Source: Aedoeadaptatus urinae (lineage in GTDB: Bacteria; Bacillota; Clostridia; Tissierellales; Peptoniphilaceae). Taken from it: a stretch of DNA of 64,000 nt. Position numbers and translations under genes: made by a program. Location: the NCBI RefSeq assembly GCF_900155585.1, contig NZ_LT707418.1, forward strand, positions 623,115-687,114, written 5' to 3'. Below the pieces are notes generated by a model that saw only the letters and a program-made list of their open reading frames with translations, ran no database searches and had not been told where the DNA came from. Below are positions 16,646 through 22,945 of the stretch, piece after piece (the stretch's first letter is position 1; each line of letters begins with the position of its first letter).

Positions 16646-17410
16646 TTATAAAAATGAACGCAGCACGGCGTCGAATTGACCGTAGGCGTCTAAGTAACTG
16701 AAGTGGCCGCCCTTTAGCACGACGAGGCCCGCTTCGGGAATTTTTTCCTCGAAAACCTTGGCCATGGAAAGCGGCGTGGCGTCGTCTTCGTCGCCCCAAA
16801 TTAAAAGGGTGTCCGCCTGAATCCGGGAGAAATATTCTTCCGTGGATTCGTTCACCACCTTGACAAAGACCTTGCGCATAATTCCATCCGCCGCCCTGTA
16901 ATCGTCGGAGCCGAATTTCTTGTAAAAGCGCGCCATGGCCTTTTCCGTGTCCTGCCAGAAAAACAAGAGCCTGTACATATTTTTGAGGAATTTAAAGGTG
17001 TAGACCTTTCGATAATAGGAAAAAGAACGCTTAGGCAGAACGCCGGATGCATCCACCAACACCAATTTGTCCACCCTTTCGGGATAGAGGGCGGCGAAGA
17101 CGCTCAAGGTCTTTCCGCCGAAGGAGTGGCCGATACAGGTGGCGCGGCTCACGCCGTAGTAGTCGTATATCTTTTTTAACAGCGCCACGTAATCGTCGCC
17201 GCCGATGACCTCGTCGGGCGCATCGCTGGCGCCGTGGCCCAAGCTGTCGTAGGCGATGACCCGGTAGCGGTCTTTTAAGCTGTTGACGATGGGCATGACC
17301 GATTCAATATTCGCGCCCCAGCCGTGGAGGACAAAGGCCACGTTCTCGCCCTCGCGGGTATCGACGACGGCAATTTTTTTCCCGTCGATTAAGATAAATT
17401 CTTTCTCCAT
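16646..17410 (-). CDS. Alpha/beta-hydrolase fold protein
   Basis: 254 residues. HGWG oxyanion segment at 29-32, nucleophile elbow GHSFGG with Ser96, an acid in IWGDEDDATPLS and a late His in LKGGHFSYLD complete a catalytic triad. No signal peptide, so cytoplasmic. The family covers esterases, lipases and haloperoxidase-like enzymes, and the substrate cannot be read from sequence. It is first in an operon with the membrane-anchored MurF-like ligase, which hints at a role in envelope precursor metabolism. RBS GGGGGAAG. Confidence 0.85.
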   Translation of the reverse strand: MEKEFILIDGKKIAVVDTREGENVAFVLHGWGANIESVMPIVNSLKDRYRVIAYDSLGHGASDAPDEVIGGDDYVALLKKIYDYYGVSRATCIGHSFGGKTLSVFAALYPERVDKLVLVDASGVLPKRSFSYYRKVYTFKFLKNMYRLLFFWQDTEKAMARFYKKFGSDDYRAADGIMRKVFVKVVNESTEEYFSRIQADTLLIWGDEDDATPLSMAKVFEEKIPEAGLVVLKGGHFSYLDAYGQFDAVLRSFL

Positions 17411-17430
17411 TTCTTCCCCCTTGAAAAGTA

Positions 17431-17439
17431 ATTATACCA
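17431..17439 (-). promoter_or_regulatory. Extended -10 promoter of the hydrolase/MurF-like operon
   Basis: Minus strand TGGTATAAT (TGn plus a perfect -10), about 20 bases from the ATG; no good -35 box. Confidence 0.6.
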
Positions 17440-17500
17440 TAGGAGCCCCGCCGCGCCGACATTTCGGATGCATTTTCACGGCGAAAAAAAGCTCGGTCCG

Positions 17501-17527
17501 TTTTATACAAAGAGGTTTTGTATACAG
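17501..17527. promoter_or_regulatory. Candidate GntR/FCD operators
   Basis: TTTTATACAA (17501-17510) and TTGTATACAG (17518-17527) are two near-copies of the palindrome TTGTATACAA, spaced 17 bases start to start. TnGTATACnA-type palindromes are common FCD-GntR sites, and the gene 80 bases to the right encodes such a regulator. Confidence 0.55.
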
Positions 17528-17603
17528 TTGTGAAAATTGTAGACATTGTTTTTTCCTAATGTTATTATTGTATTCACAGAAAGTCTCTTAAGGAGGTTAC
17601 GAG

Positions 17604-18260
17604 ATGGAATTTTTATCATTAAAAGACCACGTCTATAATTTTATCGCCGAACAAATTCGTCTCGGCAAGCTAAATTCAAACGAAAAAGTAAACGAACAGG
17701 ATATTTGCCAGCAATTAAATATTTCCCGCACCCCCGTCAGAGAAGCCTTGATTCAATTGGCCGCCGACGGCTTTTTGGACTCCGCTCCCCGACGCGGCTT
17801 CCGGGTCAAGCCCCTGACCAAGAAGGAAGGGGAAGATATCTATCGCATTCTGGCGCCTTTGGATGCCTTGGCTGCGGAGCTGGCCGCCGGCAATTTAACC
17901 AATGAAGATCTGAAATCCATGGACGACCTGGTAGAGCTCATGGATTTCCACATCGACCGCTACCAATACGACGAATACTTCGTCCTGCAGGAGCGCTTCC
18001 ATGACATCTACATTGAAAAGTCCAATAACGAAACCCTGATCAAGACCATCGATCGCCTTCAACGGCGCTTTATTCGCCAAGGTCACGAGCTGGACAACAA
18101 CGAGGCGCTGCAAAAGCTCTTACACGAAACCAATGCGCAGCACTCCCACATTACGGATCTCTTCCGGGAAAACAAAATTGAAGAACTGAAAGATTTTCTC
18201 GCCCACACCCATTGGACCTATCACTTTTCGGAAGTGGGTCAGACGGCGACAGATGACTAA
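17604..18260 (+). CDS. GntR-family regulator with FCD ligand domain
   Basis: 218 residues. N-terminal winged helix (IAEQIRLGKLNSNEKVNEQDICQQLNISRTPVREAL) with the classic SRTPVREAL recognition helix, then an all-helical FCD domain (about 75-210) with the Asp/His metal-type residues (HIDRYQYDEYFVLQERFHDIYIEKSNN, HSHITDLF). FCD regulators respond to organic acids or amino-acid derivatives and usually control neighbours. Flanking candidates are the divergent hydrolase operon and the GNAT/DHFR pair, although a terminator separates the latter. RBS AAGGAGG. Confidence 0.92.
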   Translation: MEFLSLKDHVYNFIAEQIRLGKLNSNEKVNEQDICQQLNISRTPVREALIQLAADGFLDSAPRRGFRVKPLTKKEGEDIYRILAPLDALAAELAAGNLTNEDLKSMDDLVELMDFHIDRYQYDEYFVLQERFHDIYIEKSNNETLIKTIDRLQRRFIRQGHELDNNEALQKLLHETNAQHSHITDLFRENKIEELKDFLAHTHWTYHFSEVGQTATDD

Positions 18261-18262
18261 GT

Positions 18263-18293
18263 AAAATACAGGGGGTGACCTCTGTATTTTTTT
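18263..18293 (+). terminator. Terminator of the GntR gene
   Basis: AAAATACAG / CTGTATTTT stem with an inner AGG/CCT pairing, then T run; the RBS of the GNAT-fusion gene follows directly. Confidence 0.85.
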
Positions 18294-18303
18294 GGAGGAC
18301 GAT

Positions 18304-19515
18304 ATGACCATTTACATGAACACCATTCCCTACGATTCCCCGGCCCACGACGAGGCCATCGCCTTAAGGAAGCACATTCTCTATAATCCCTACGACGAAG
18401 CCTTCGACGAGGCGAGAAAAACCTGGGATAGAGACAAAATCATCTACGGTCTCTTCGACGACGAGGCTTTAATCGGCGTCATGGTCACGGAAAAAACCGA
18501 AGAGGGCATCCACCTGTCGGAAATCCTCGTGGACTACGACAAGCGGCGTCAGGGCCTGGGCAAGCAAATGATTCGCTTCTTGGAAACCCGTCTGGAAAAG
18601 GACGATCTCATCACCGCCCAAGGTCCCCTCTCCGCCCGGGCCTTTTACGAAAAATGCGGCTTTGCGCCGAAATCCAAATACCGCACCACCAAGGACCGCA
18701 TGGAATTGGATTACGAAAAGAAAGTGACGGGCAAGGAAAAAAATGCCATTCCCTTTTTCGAGCACCGGCAAAATCTGCCCATCTTCTTCTACACCGTGAA
18801 CTCGAAGGATTTCGAGCTCATCCCCGTCATTCGCAACCACTTCCCAAAGGAGCACCTCTTCGTCGTAGACCTTCTCAGGGACGAGCCCCGTTGGCTGGAT
18901 CTGGCAAAGGAAACGAAGCGACGTTCGGCGAAGTATTCCATTATCGCCCCCCATCTCTACGGCAGTCGCAGCTTCCGTCCCCTGGACGACTTCCATCTGC
19001 CGGAAAAATGTGCGGAACAGGCCGATCGCCTGAGCAAGAGCAAGACCGTGCTGCTCCTCGGCACGGAGGCGGAATTTTCCACCAACGCCTATCGGGCGGC
19101 CTTCGATTCGCAAAACGCCTCCCTCTCCACGGTACAGCTGCCCTTGGAAGAGGAAGACTTCCGCGGCGGCCATCATTTAGACGCGGATTTCTACAACACC
19201 TTCGCCGAAAAAATCGATGAGCTAAAGGACACGCCCTTCGATACCCTGGCCGTGGTGGACGGTTCCTTCTCCACCCAGGCCGACGCCATGGAAAAATTTT
19301 TGGAACACAGTCTCGTCAGAAATCTAAATAAAATCGACGTCTTCGATCTGTTGATCACGGGCCTGCGCCGAGATCTCCTGGACAAAAATCTCCTGCGCCA
19401 CGACGCCACGCCGGGGGTGCTTAAAATCTATTCCGAAACGCCTGATCGGGCCCGGGCGGAATTGAAACGCCTCCACCCCGCCGAAATGAGCGCCGATGTG
19501 GAGACCATCCGATGA
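18304..19515 (+). CDS. GNAT acetyltransferase fused to a degenerate Asp/Glu-racemase-like domain
   Basis: 403 residues. Residues 1-125 are a GNAT domain with the acetyl-CoA loop DKRRQGLGKQM and the AFYEKCGF motif. From about residue 140 the pattern recalls glutamate racemase: LPIFFYTVNSKDFELIPVIRNHFP (compare the MurI start), KTVLLLGTEAEFSTNAYRAAF, and DTLAVVDGSFSTQAD. The two catalytic cysteines expected in CNTAS and GCTHYP are replaced: IIAPHLYGS (His217 region) and VVDGSFS (Asp319-Gly-Ser). If the match is right this half is not a racemase and may be a ligand-binding domain. The start at 18304 is set by GGAGG; it overlaps folA by four bases. Confidence 0.65.
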   Translation: MTIYMNTIPYDSPAHDEAIALRKHILYNPYDEAFDEARKTWDRDKIIYGLFDDEALIGVMVTEKTEEGIHLSEILVDYDKRRQGLGKQMIRFLETRLEKDDLITAQGPLSARAFYEKCGFAPKSKYRTTKDRMELDYEKKVTGKEKNAIPFFEHRQNLPIFFYTVNSKDFELIPVIRNHFPKEHLFVVDLLRDEPRWLDLAKETKRRSAKYSIIAPHLYGSRSFRPLDDFHLPEKCAEQADRLSKSKTVLLLGTEAEFSTNAYRAAFDSQNASLSTVQLPLEEEDFRGGHHLDADFYNTFAEKIDELKDTPFDTLAVVDGSFSTQADAMEKFLEHSLVRNLNKIDVFDLLITGLRRDLLDKNLLRHDATPGVLKIYSETPDRARAELKRLHPAEMSADVETIR

Positions 19516-19976
19516 TTCTCCTCATCCTCGCCGACTTGGATCACGCCATCGCCAAAGACGGCAAGCAGATTACCTTCATTCCCGAAGACCTGGCCCGCTT
19601 CAAGGCCCGCACCACCGGACAGGTGATCCTTATGGGCAGAAAGACCTTGGACGATGCGGGCAAGCTTCCCAATCGCATGACCGGCGTCATGACAAGGCAA
19701 AATTTTCCCGATGAGGAAGGCCTCTTCTACTTCTCCTCGGAAGAGGAGCTGGACGAAAAGCTGAAGGCCTACGGCGATAAGAAAATCCATCTCGTCGGCG
19801 GCGCGGGCATTATAAAAAGCCTCTTTCACCGCGTGAAGGAGGCCTATATTACCCGGGTGAACTTTCATTCCGGCGGCGATGTGAAGATCCCCTCCCTGAA
19901 AGAAGACTTCGAGCTCGTGGCAACGACGCCCATTACCGACGAGGCCACGGAAGAACATTGGATCCGAAAGAAATAA
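19512..19976 (+). CDS. folA: Dihydrofolate reductase
   Basis: 154 residues, on the short side. Core DHFR features: LADLDHAIAKDGKQ, the acidic active-site Asp in PEDLARFKARTTG, the NADPH loop VILMGRKTLDD, and LVGGAGIIKSLFHRVKEAYITRV. The usual LPW after the first loop is replaced by a divergent ITFIPED, so it belongs to a divergent branch; reduction of dihydrofolate is likely but trimethoprim sensitivity cannot be inferred. No thyA is adjacent. It overlaps the preceding GNAT-fusion gene through ATGA, implying coupled translation. Confidence 0.85.
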   Translation: MILLILADLDHAIAKDGKQITFIPEDLARFKARTTGQVILMGRKTLDDAGKLPNRMTGVMTRQNFPDEEGLFYFSSEEELDEKLKAYGDKKIHLVGGAGIIKSLFHRVKEAYITRVNFHSGGDVKIPSLKEDFELVATTPITDEATEEHWIRKK

Positions 19977-19978
19977 AC

Positions 19979-20015
19979 AAAGGCAGAGAACCTATTCGTT
20001 CCCTGCCTTTTTATT
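19979..20015 (+). terminator. Terminator of the GNAT/folA unit
   Basis: AAGGCAG-GAAC / GTTC-CTGCCTT hairpin followed by TTTTATTTT. Confidence 0.9.
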
Positions 20016-20073
20016 TTGCTGTTGATTTCATTCAATCACTCCGTTTAAAAAGGTTTTATGTCAACCATTGGGG

Positions 20074-20100
20074 AGTCTAGTGAAAACTAGACTTCTTTTT
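20074..20100 (+). terminator. Isolated terminator-like hairpin at the island edge
   Basis: Perfect 8-bp stem AGTCTAGT / ACTAGACT with a GAAA tetraloop, followed by TCTTTTT. No gene ends just before it, so it may be a leftover of lost DNA or an IS end. The surrounding bases (20016-20249) hold no gene I can support. Confidence 0.6.
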
Positions 20101-20249
20101 GCTTTCAGCATCTGATTCAGTGCCAGGGATCCGTGACGATGTGCCACCTGCCATTCGCTTACAAAACAGCAAAAACAACCAAAAAAATACTATTATAAAA
20201 CTTTTTTTAATTAACTAGCTAAAAACAACAACATAATTGCAGAGAAACC

Positions 20250-20306
20250 TTGACAAGTAAATCTTATATAAATAAAATCCTCATAGAAGATGTTATTATA
20301 ATAACA
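20250..20306 (+). promoter_or_regulatory. Strong promoter with a palindromic operator
   Basis: TTGACA (20250-20255), 17-base spacer, TAAAAT (20273-20278). About 7 bases after the expected start point lies a perfect 16-bp palindrome TGTTATTATAATAACA (20291-20306), well placed to block transcription when bound. It drives the small AT-rich accessory unit. Confidence 0.75.
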
Positions 20307-20406
20307 ATAAGAGAGGGTGACGTAGAAAAGATGGAGCAAGTTTGGGCGTTTGACGCCACTAAAAACAATAGAAAGAGTATAGAGAAACATTTAAAGGAGG
20401 AATTCT

Positions 20407-20475
20407 ATGAAAAAATGGATGCCCAGAAAGATAAGAGCATATTTTGTACGAGAAAATAGAAATAACGGTTGTTGA
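20407..20475 (+). CDS. Very small cationic ORF (22 codons)
   Basis: ATG at 20407 follows an excellent AAAGGAGG with a 6-base gap. The 22-residue product starts MKKWMPRKIRAYF, is strongly basic and ends Asn-Gly-Cys. The stop lies 8 bases before the ATG of the next membrane-protein gene. It could be a leader peptide that couples translation, a short bioactive peptide, or the remaining start of a decayed gene. I do not recognise a family. Evidence is only RBS quality and position. Confidence 0.4.
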   Translation: MKKWMPRKIRAYFVRENRNNGC

Positions 20476-20483
20476 GTTGTACC

Positions 20484-20879
20484 ATGAACTTCATCAAAAA
20501 ATGTAAACAGAATATAAGCCCCAATAAACGAATGGTTCTGTTCTACTTGGGCTTTGTCGTGCTCCTCGTCTTAATGTATTGGACACTAAGCATTGAAGGT
20601 TCTCCTCGTAATGTACCGGTAAGAACGCCTTTTGGTTCAGATACAGTGGCTCTTTCGTGGTTTATGACAGGCATTATATACTGGCTGTCTCTACTCCTTA
20701 TCTTCTACGGCATTTTATTGGTAGACAAGGACATTGGAATACTCGTTGTTTTGTTTTTGTTGATCGTCCCACATCTTTATCTTATCGCTCTTGAATATGG
20801 TCTTTCAGGAGGAAATGTGCTAAAAATGCTTAGTAAGTATTTTTACATGTATATTTTAGGAAGGCTCTTTTGGGGATAA
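20484..20879 (+). CDS. Small polytopic membrane protein of unknown function
   Basis: About 131 residues with four hydrophobic stretches (MVLFYLGFVVLLVLMYW, LSWFMTGIIYWLSLLLIFYGI, IGILVVLFLLIVPHLYLIAL and YFYMYILGRLFWG). No catalytic motif. The ATG at 20484 has only a weak RBS (GAG), so translation may depend on the overlapping upstream micro-ORF. The base composition is far more AT-rich than the flanking core genes, and a truncated ISL3 element follows, so this looks like acquired DNA. Immunity or toxin-target roles would be guesswork. Confidence 0.6.
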   Translation: MNFIKKCKQNISPNKRMVLFYLGFVVLLVLMYWTLSIEGSPRNVPVRTPFGSDTVALSWFMTGIIYWLSLLLIFYGILLVDKDIGILVVLFLLIVPHLYLIALEYGLSGGNVLKMLSKYFYMYILGRLFWG

Positions 20880-20913
20880 TCTATTGATAAATGGAATGAC
20901 AAGGAGATAGTAC

Positions 20914-21030
20914 ATGAAAGACTTTGCATCGGCGCATCCCGAAGCACCTGCTCCCTATGATCGTGTACCCACGCATGAGATGAGCCACAATGAGGACATA
21001 CTCTATCATGAACGGGCTTGCAATCGATGA
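20914..21030 (+). pseudogene. Start of a gene cut off by the ISL3 remnant
   Basis: AAGGAG eight bases before ATG (20914) begins MKDF, after which the frame reads the antisense of the ISL3 transposase fragment and stops at 21030. The simplest reading is a third gene of the accessory unit interrupted within its first codons by the insertion element, with the rest lost. Confidence 0.4.
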
Positions 21031-21112
21031 CTATAAAACTTCTTTCTTCTGCTACACCAGTAACCTCAACATCTTGGATTCCTAAAAGTAATGTAGTAAT
21101 ATGATTTCGCAC
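20925..21112 (-). mobile_element. Truncated ISL3-family transposase (N-terminus only)
   Basis: From the GTG at 21112 (RBS AAGGGGG) the frame encodes about 62 residues typical of the ISL3 transposase start: LLLGIQDVEVTGV, then the zinc-binding CPHCGSSHAWVHDHREQVLRDAPM. The match ends near 20925, after which the frame continues into unrelated island DNA. The DDE catalytic domain is gone, so the element cannot move by itself. Confidence 0.75.
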
Positions 21113-21173
21113 TTGTTTTCCCCCTTTATTATTTTGTGGTGATTTAATTTTAGGCTATTGGGAAAACAAGTGC
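21109..21173 (-). promoter_or_regulatory. RBS-sequestering inverted repeat of the ISL3 transposase
   Basis: Perfect 14-bp inverted repeat GCACTTGTTTTCCC (21109-21122) / GGGAAAACAAGTGC (21160-21173), 37-base loop. In the transposase-sense RNA the second arm covers both the RBS and the GTG start. Such stems silence transposase translation from read-through mRNA in several IS families. Confidence 0.7.
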
Positions 21174-21186
21174 TATCTTTTTGCAC

Positions 21187-21222
21187 AAAAACATCCGTTG
21201 AGGAGGTTACTCCCCAACGGAT
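21187..21222 (-). terminator. Terminator of the 149-residue membrane-protein gene
   Basis: ATCCGTTG / CAACGGAT stem with inner GGAG/CTCC pairing, followed on the minus strand by T5. It lies 70 bases after the stop at 21292. Confidence 0.75.
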
Positions 21223-21291
21223 ATTATAGAGCCTTTAAAAACAGAAGTGTACCGAGAAAAGAAAACGGCGGATCCTTTGAAGATCTTCCAA

Positions 21292-21741
21292 TTACTTGTC
21301 CTGAACCATATCCCGATAAACGAAAAACAGATCGAAAACAATCAGAAGGAAAACAAGACAGGCAAGGGTCAAGATCATATCCGGACTCAAATCAATTCGC
21401 TCCAAACCGACGCCCCCGCCTTCATAACCTATACAGCCATAGAAGAAGACAACACCAATCGTCGTCTTTACAAGGGAGAAAAGATTATACAGGTATATAA
21501 AAGAAAACTCACCCTTCTCAAGAACGCCTTTAAGAAGAAAGTGTAGATTACGAAATGCGAACCCTGCAATTAGCAATAGAATAGAGAAAAATATTTGAAA
21601 CACAATGTTGCGTGCATCGATATGGCCCACGAACACATCCTTAAACATCGAGGCGATCCCCAGTGCGGATAAGACGAACCATATGTAATAAAAAATTTTC
21701 GTGAACGTGGAATATCTTCCGAGAGTTTTCTTCTCTACCAT
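21292..21741 (-). CDS. Four-helix membrane protein of unknown function
   Basis: 149 residues with four predicted membrane segments: IFYYIWFVLSALGIASMF, NIVFQIFFSILLLIAGFAF, LYNLFSLVKTTIGVVFFYGC and MILTLACLVFLLIVFDLFFVY. The layout is reminiscent of small DUF2975-like proteins, but I cannot claim that family. The ATG follows ACAGGAGGG with good spacing. Upstream lie about 300 bases with a structured remnant and, further up, a promoter whose spacer contains a G10 tract, so expression may switch on and off. Confidence 0.7.
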   Translation of the reverse strand: MVEKKTLGRYSTFTKIFYYIWFVLSALGIASMFKDVFVGHIDARNIVFQIFFSILLLIAGFAFRNLHFLLKGVLEKGEFSFIYLYNLFSLVKTTIGVVFFYGCIGYEGGGVGLERIDLSPDMILTLACLVFLLIVFDLFFVYRDMVQDK

Positions 21742-21778
21742 TATTTCCCTCCTGTAACTTCAATGTTAAACCCGAGAT

Positions 21779-21889
21779 GTCTAAATTGTATTTCACATTT
21801 AGACAATAGCTACTTTCCTTTGCGTTTTCATCCATGCCGCACGTGAGGCAGCCTTCTTGCTACCGGGATTCTCGGTTCACTGACCCGGT
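21779..21889 (-). ncRNA. Structured segment, possibly the 3' end of an IS200/IS605-type tnpB element
   Basis: The minus strand has consecutive hairpins: ACCGGG / CCCGGT (21884-21889 with 21862-21867), GGTAGC / GCTGCC, and GTCTAAAT / ATTTAGAC (21797-21804 with 21779-21786). The stretch GCATGGATG...GGAAAGTAGCTATTGTCTAA looks to me like the coding end and guide-RNA-scaffold end of clostridial tnpB elements. No tnpB ORF remains. It would be part of the leader of the 21292-21741 gene. Family assignment is from memory of such ends and is tentative. Confidence 0.35.
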
Positions 21890-22050
21890 TCATAAGATCA
21901 ATTCCTTTTCTCATAATCGATTATAGCACTGTAGCATGGAAAAGAAAATCCCACACACTGATGTTTTTTATGAAGCTGTGCTGACAATCTACATAAAATT
22001 ATCTGTAATCAATGGTCGCAGCAAAAGAATTTGTGATTTTCTTTGCTTTC

Positions 22051-22079
22051 ATTATACCCCCCCCCCGACGATTTTTCAA
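22051..22079 (-). promoter_or_regulatory. Putative phase-variable promoter with a poly-G spacer
   Basis: On the minus strand TTGAAA (22074-22079), then a 17-base spacer ending in ten consecutive G (22057-22066), then a perfect TATAAT (22051-22056). At G10 the spacing is optimal; gain or loss of a G by slipped-strand replication would weaken it. It points toward the membrane-protein gene at 21741. No gene lies in 21742-22125; besides this promoter and the structured segment I see nothing else there. Confidence 0.7.
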
Positions 22080-22125
22080 TGCTTTACGGGCAATAACTGA
22101 TTGGGGCTCAAGACTTTCGCACACA

Positions 22126-22153
22126 AAAAGAGCCGGCTCCTGCCGACTCTTTT
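22126..22153 (-). terminator. Terminator of the first rhodanese lipoprotein gene
   Basis: AAAAGAG-CGGC / GCCG-CTCTTTT hairpin with TCCT loop, T-rich on the minus strand. Confidence 0.88.
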
Positions 22154-22166
22154 CAGCTTTTAGGAT

Positions 22167-22751
22167 TTACTTGTCGCTTTCGATGGGATAGCCTGCTTCT
22201 AACCAAGCGCCGATGCCGCCGGGTTGACGAATAATGTTGGTGTAGCCTGCTTCTTGAGCGATTAAAGCGCCGACGTGGGAGCGTTCGCAACCGACGAAAC
22301 CGCAGTAGAGAACAATGGTCTTGGCCTTGTCGTCGCCGAGCACTTTAAGGAATGCTTCTTTTTGTTCCGGTTTTACTTCGTCCATGGTGACGGGAAGTTC
22401 AGCATTGACAGCGCCGGGGATCCGATTGGCTTTGTAAGATTTTGCGGGCATGGTGTCGACGATAATCATGTCTTGCTTTTCGTCGATCATTTTCTTCAGG
22501 CCTTCCGTATCGACCATTTTGTACTTGCCTTCTTCAGCAGCTTTTACAAGCTTCATGGAAGCTTTTTCGATTTCGATTTCGCTACCGTCTCTTGCGGTAC
22601 CGGGGAGATCTTTCATTTCTACCTTCGGCGGTTCTTTTGCTTCGTTGCCGCCGTTGTTGGCTTTGGCTTCATTGTTTCCGCCACCGCCGGCACAGCCTAC
22701 TAAAAGGGCTGCGGACAGTGCAGTAATGGTGAACAGCTTTCCTAATTTCAT
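22167..22751 (-). CDS. Rhodanese-domain lipoprotein A
   Basis: 194 residues. Lipoprotein signal with LLVGC (Cys20), a disordered Gly/Asn/Glu linker, then one rhodanese domain (about 75-190). The active loop is YCGFVGCERSH, with Cys150 as the expected persulfide carrier and a second Cys155 inside the loop. IVDTMPAKSYKANRIPGAVN is the CH2A-like entry motif. It should act outside the membrane on sulfane sulfur (thiosulfate, polysulfide) or as a sulfur-binding or thiol protein. It has its own promoter and is a paralogue of the gene at 22946. Confidence 0.9.
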   Translation of the reverse strand: MKLGKLFTITALSAALLVGCAGGGGNNEAKANNGGNEAKEPPKVEMKDLPGTARDGSEIEIEKASMKLVKAAEEGKYKMVDTEGLKKMIDEKQDMIIVDTMPAKSYKANRIPGAVNAELPVTMDEVKPEQKEAFLKVLGDDKAKTIVLYCGFVGCERSHVGALIAQEAGYTNIIRQPGGIGAWLEAGYPIESDK

Positions 22752-22776
22752 AAAAATACCTCCTTGTATTAATTTA

Positions 22777-22805
22777 AGAATACCTGATTATTAACGGCTT
22801 GTAAA
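22777..22805 (-). promoter_or_regulatory. Promoter of rhodanese lipoprotein A
   Basis: Minus strand TTTACA (22800-22805), 17-base spacer, TATTCT (22777-22782), 25 bases before the gene. Confidence 0.7.
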
Positions 22806-22900
22806 TCGCTTTCCCATTGTTTTTTCTAATGGCATTTCTTTCTCTATTTGTTTTTTCTATACGCCGTTCTTCGCCTCGATTCATCCGAAAAATGAAACAC

Positions 22901-22930
22901 AAAAACCCCCATTCGTCGTCGAATAAGGGC
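22901..22930 (-). terminator. Terminator of rhodanese lipoprotein B gene
   Basis: GCCCTTATTCG / CGAATGGGGG stem with G-U pairs, then T5 on the minus strand. Confidence 0.7.
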
Positions 22931-22945
22931 TTCGCAATATATAAT

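Noticed and set aside
20331-20459. 42-codon ORF after the island promoter
   Set aside because: No RBS at useful distance (GAGGG is about 13 bases off) and it overlaps the micro-ORF with the far better RBS; kept only as a weak possibility.
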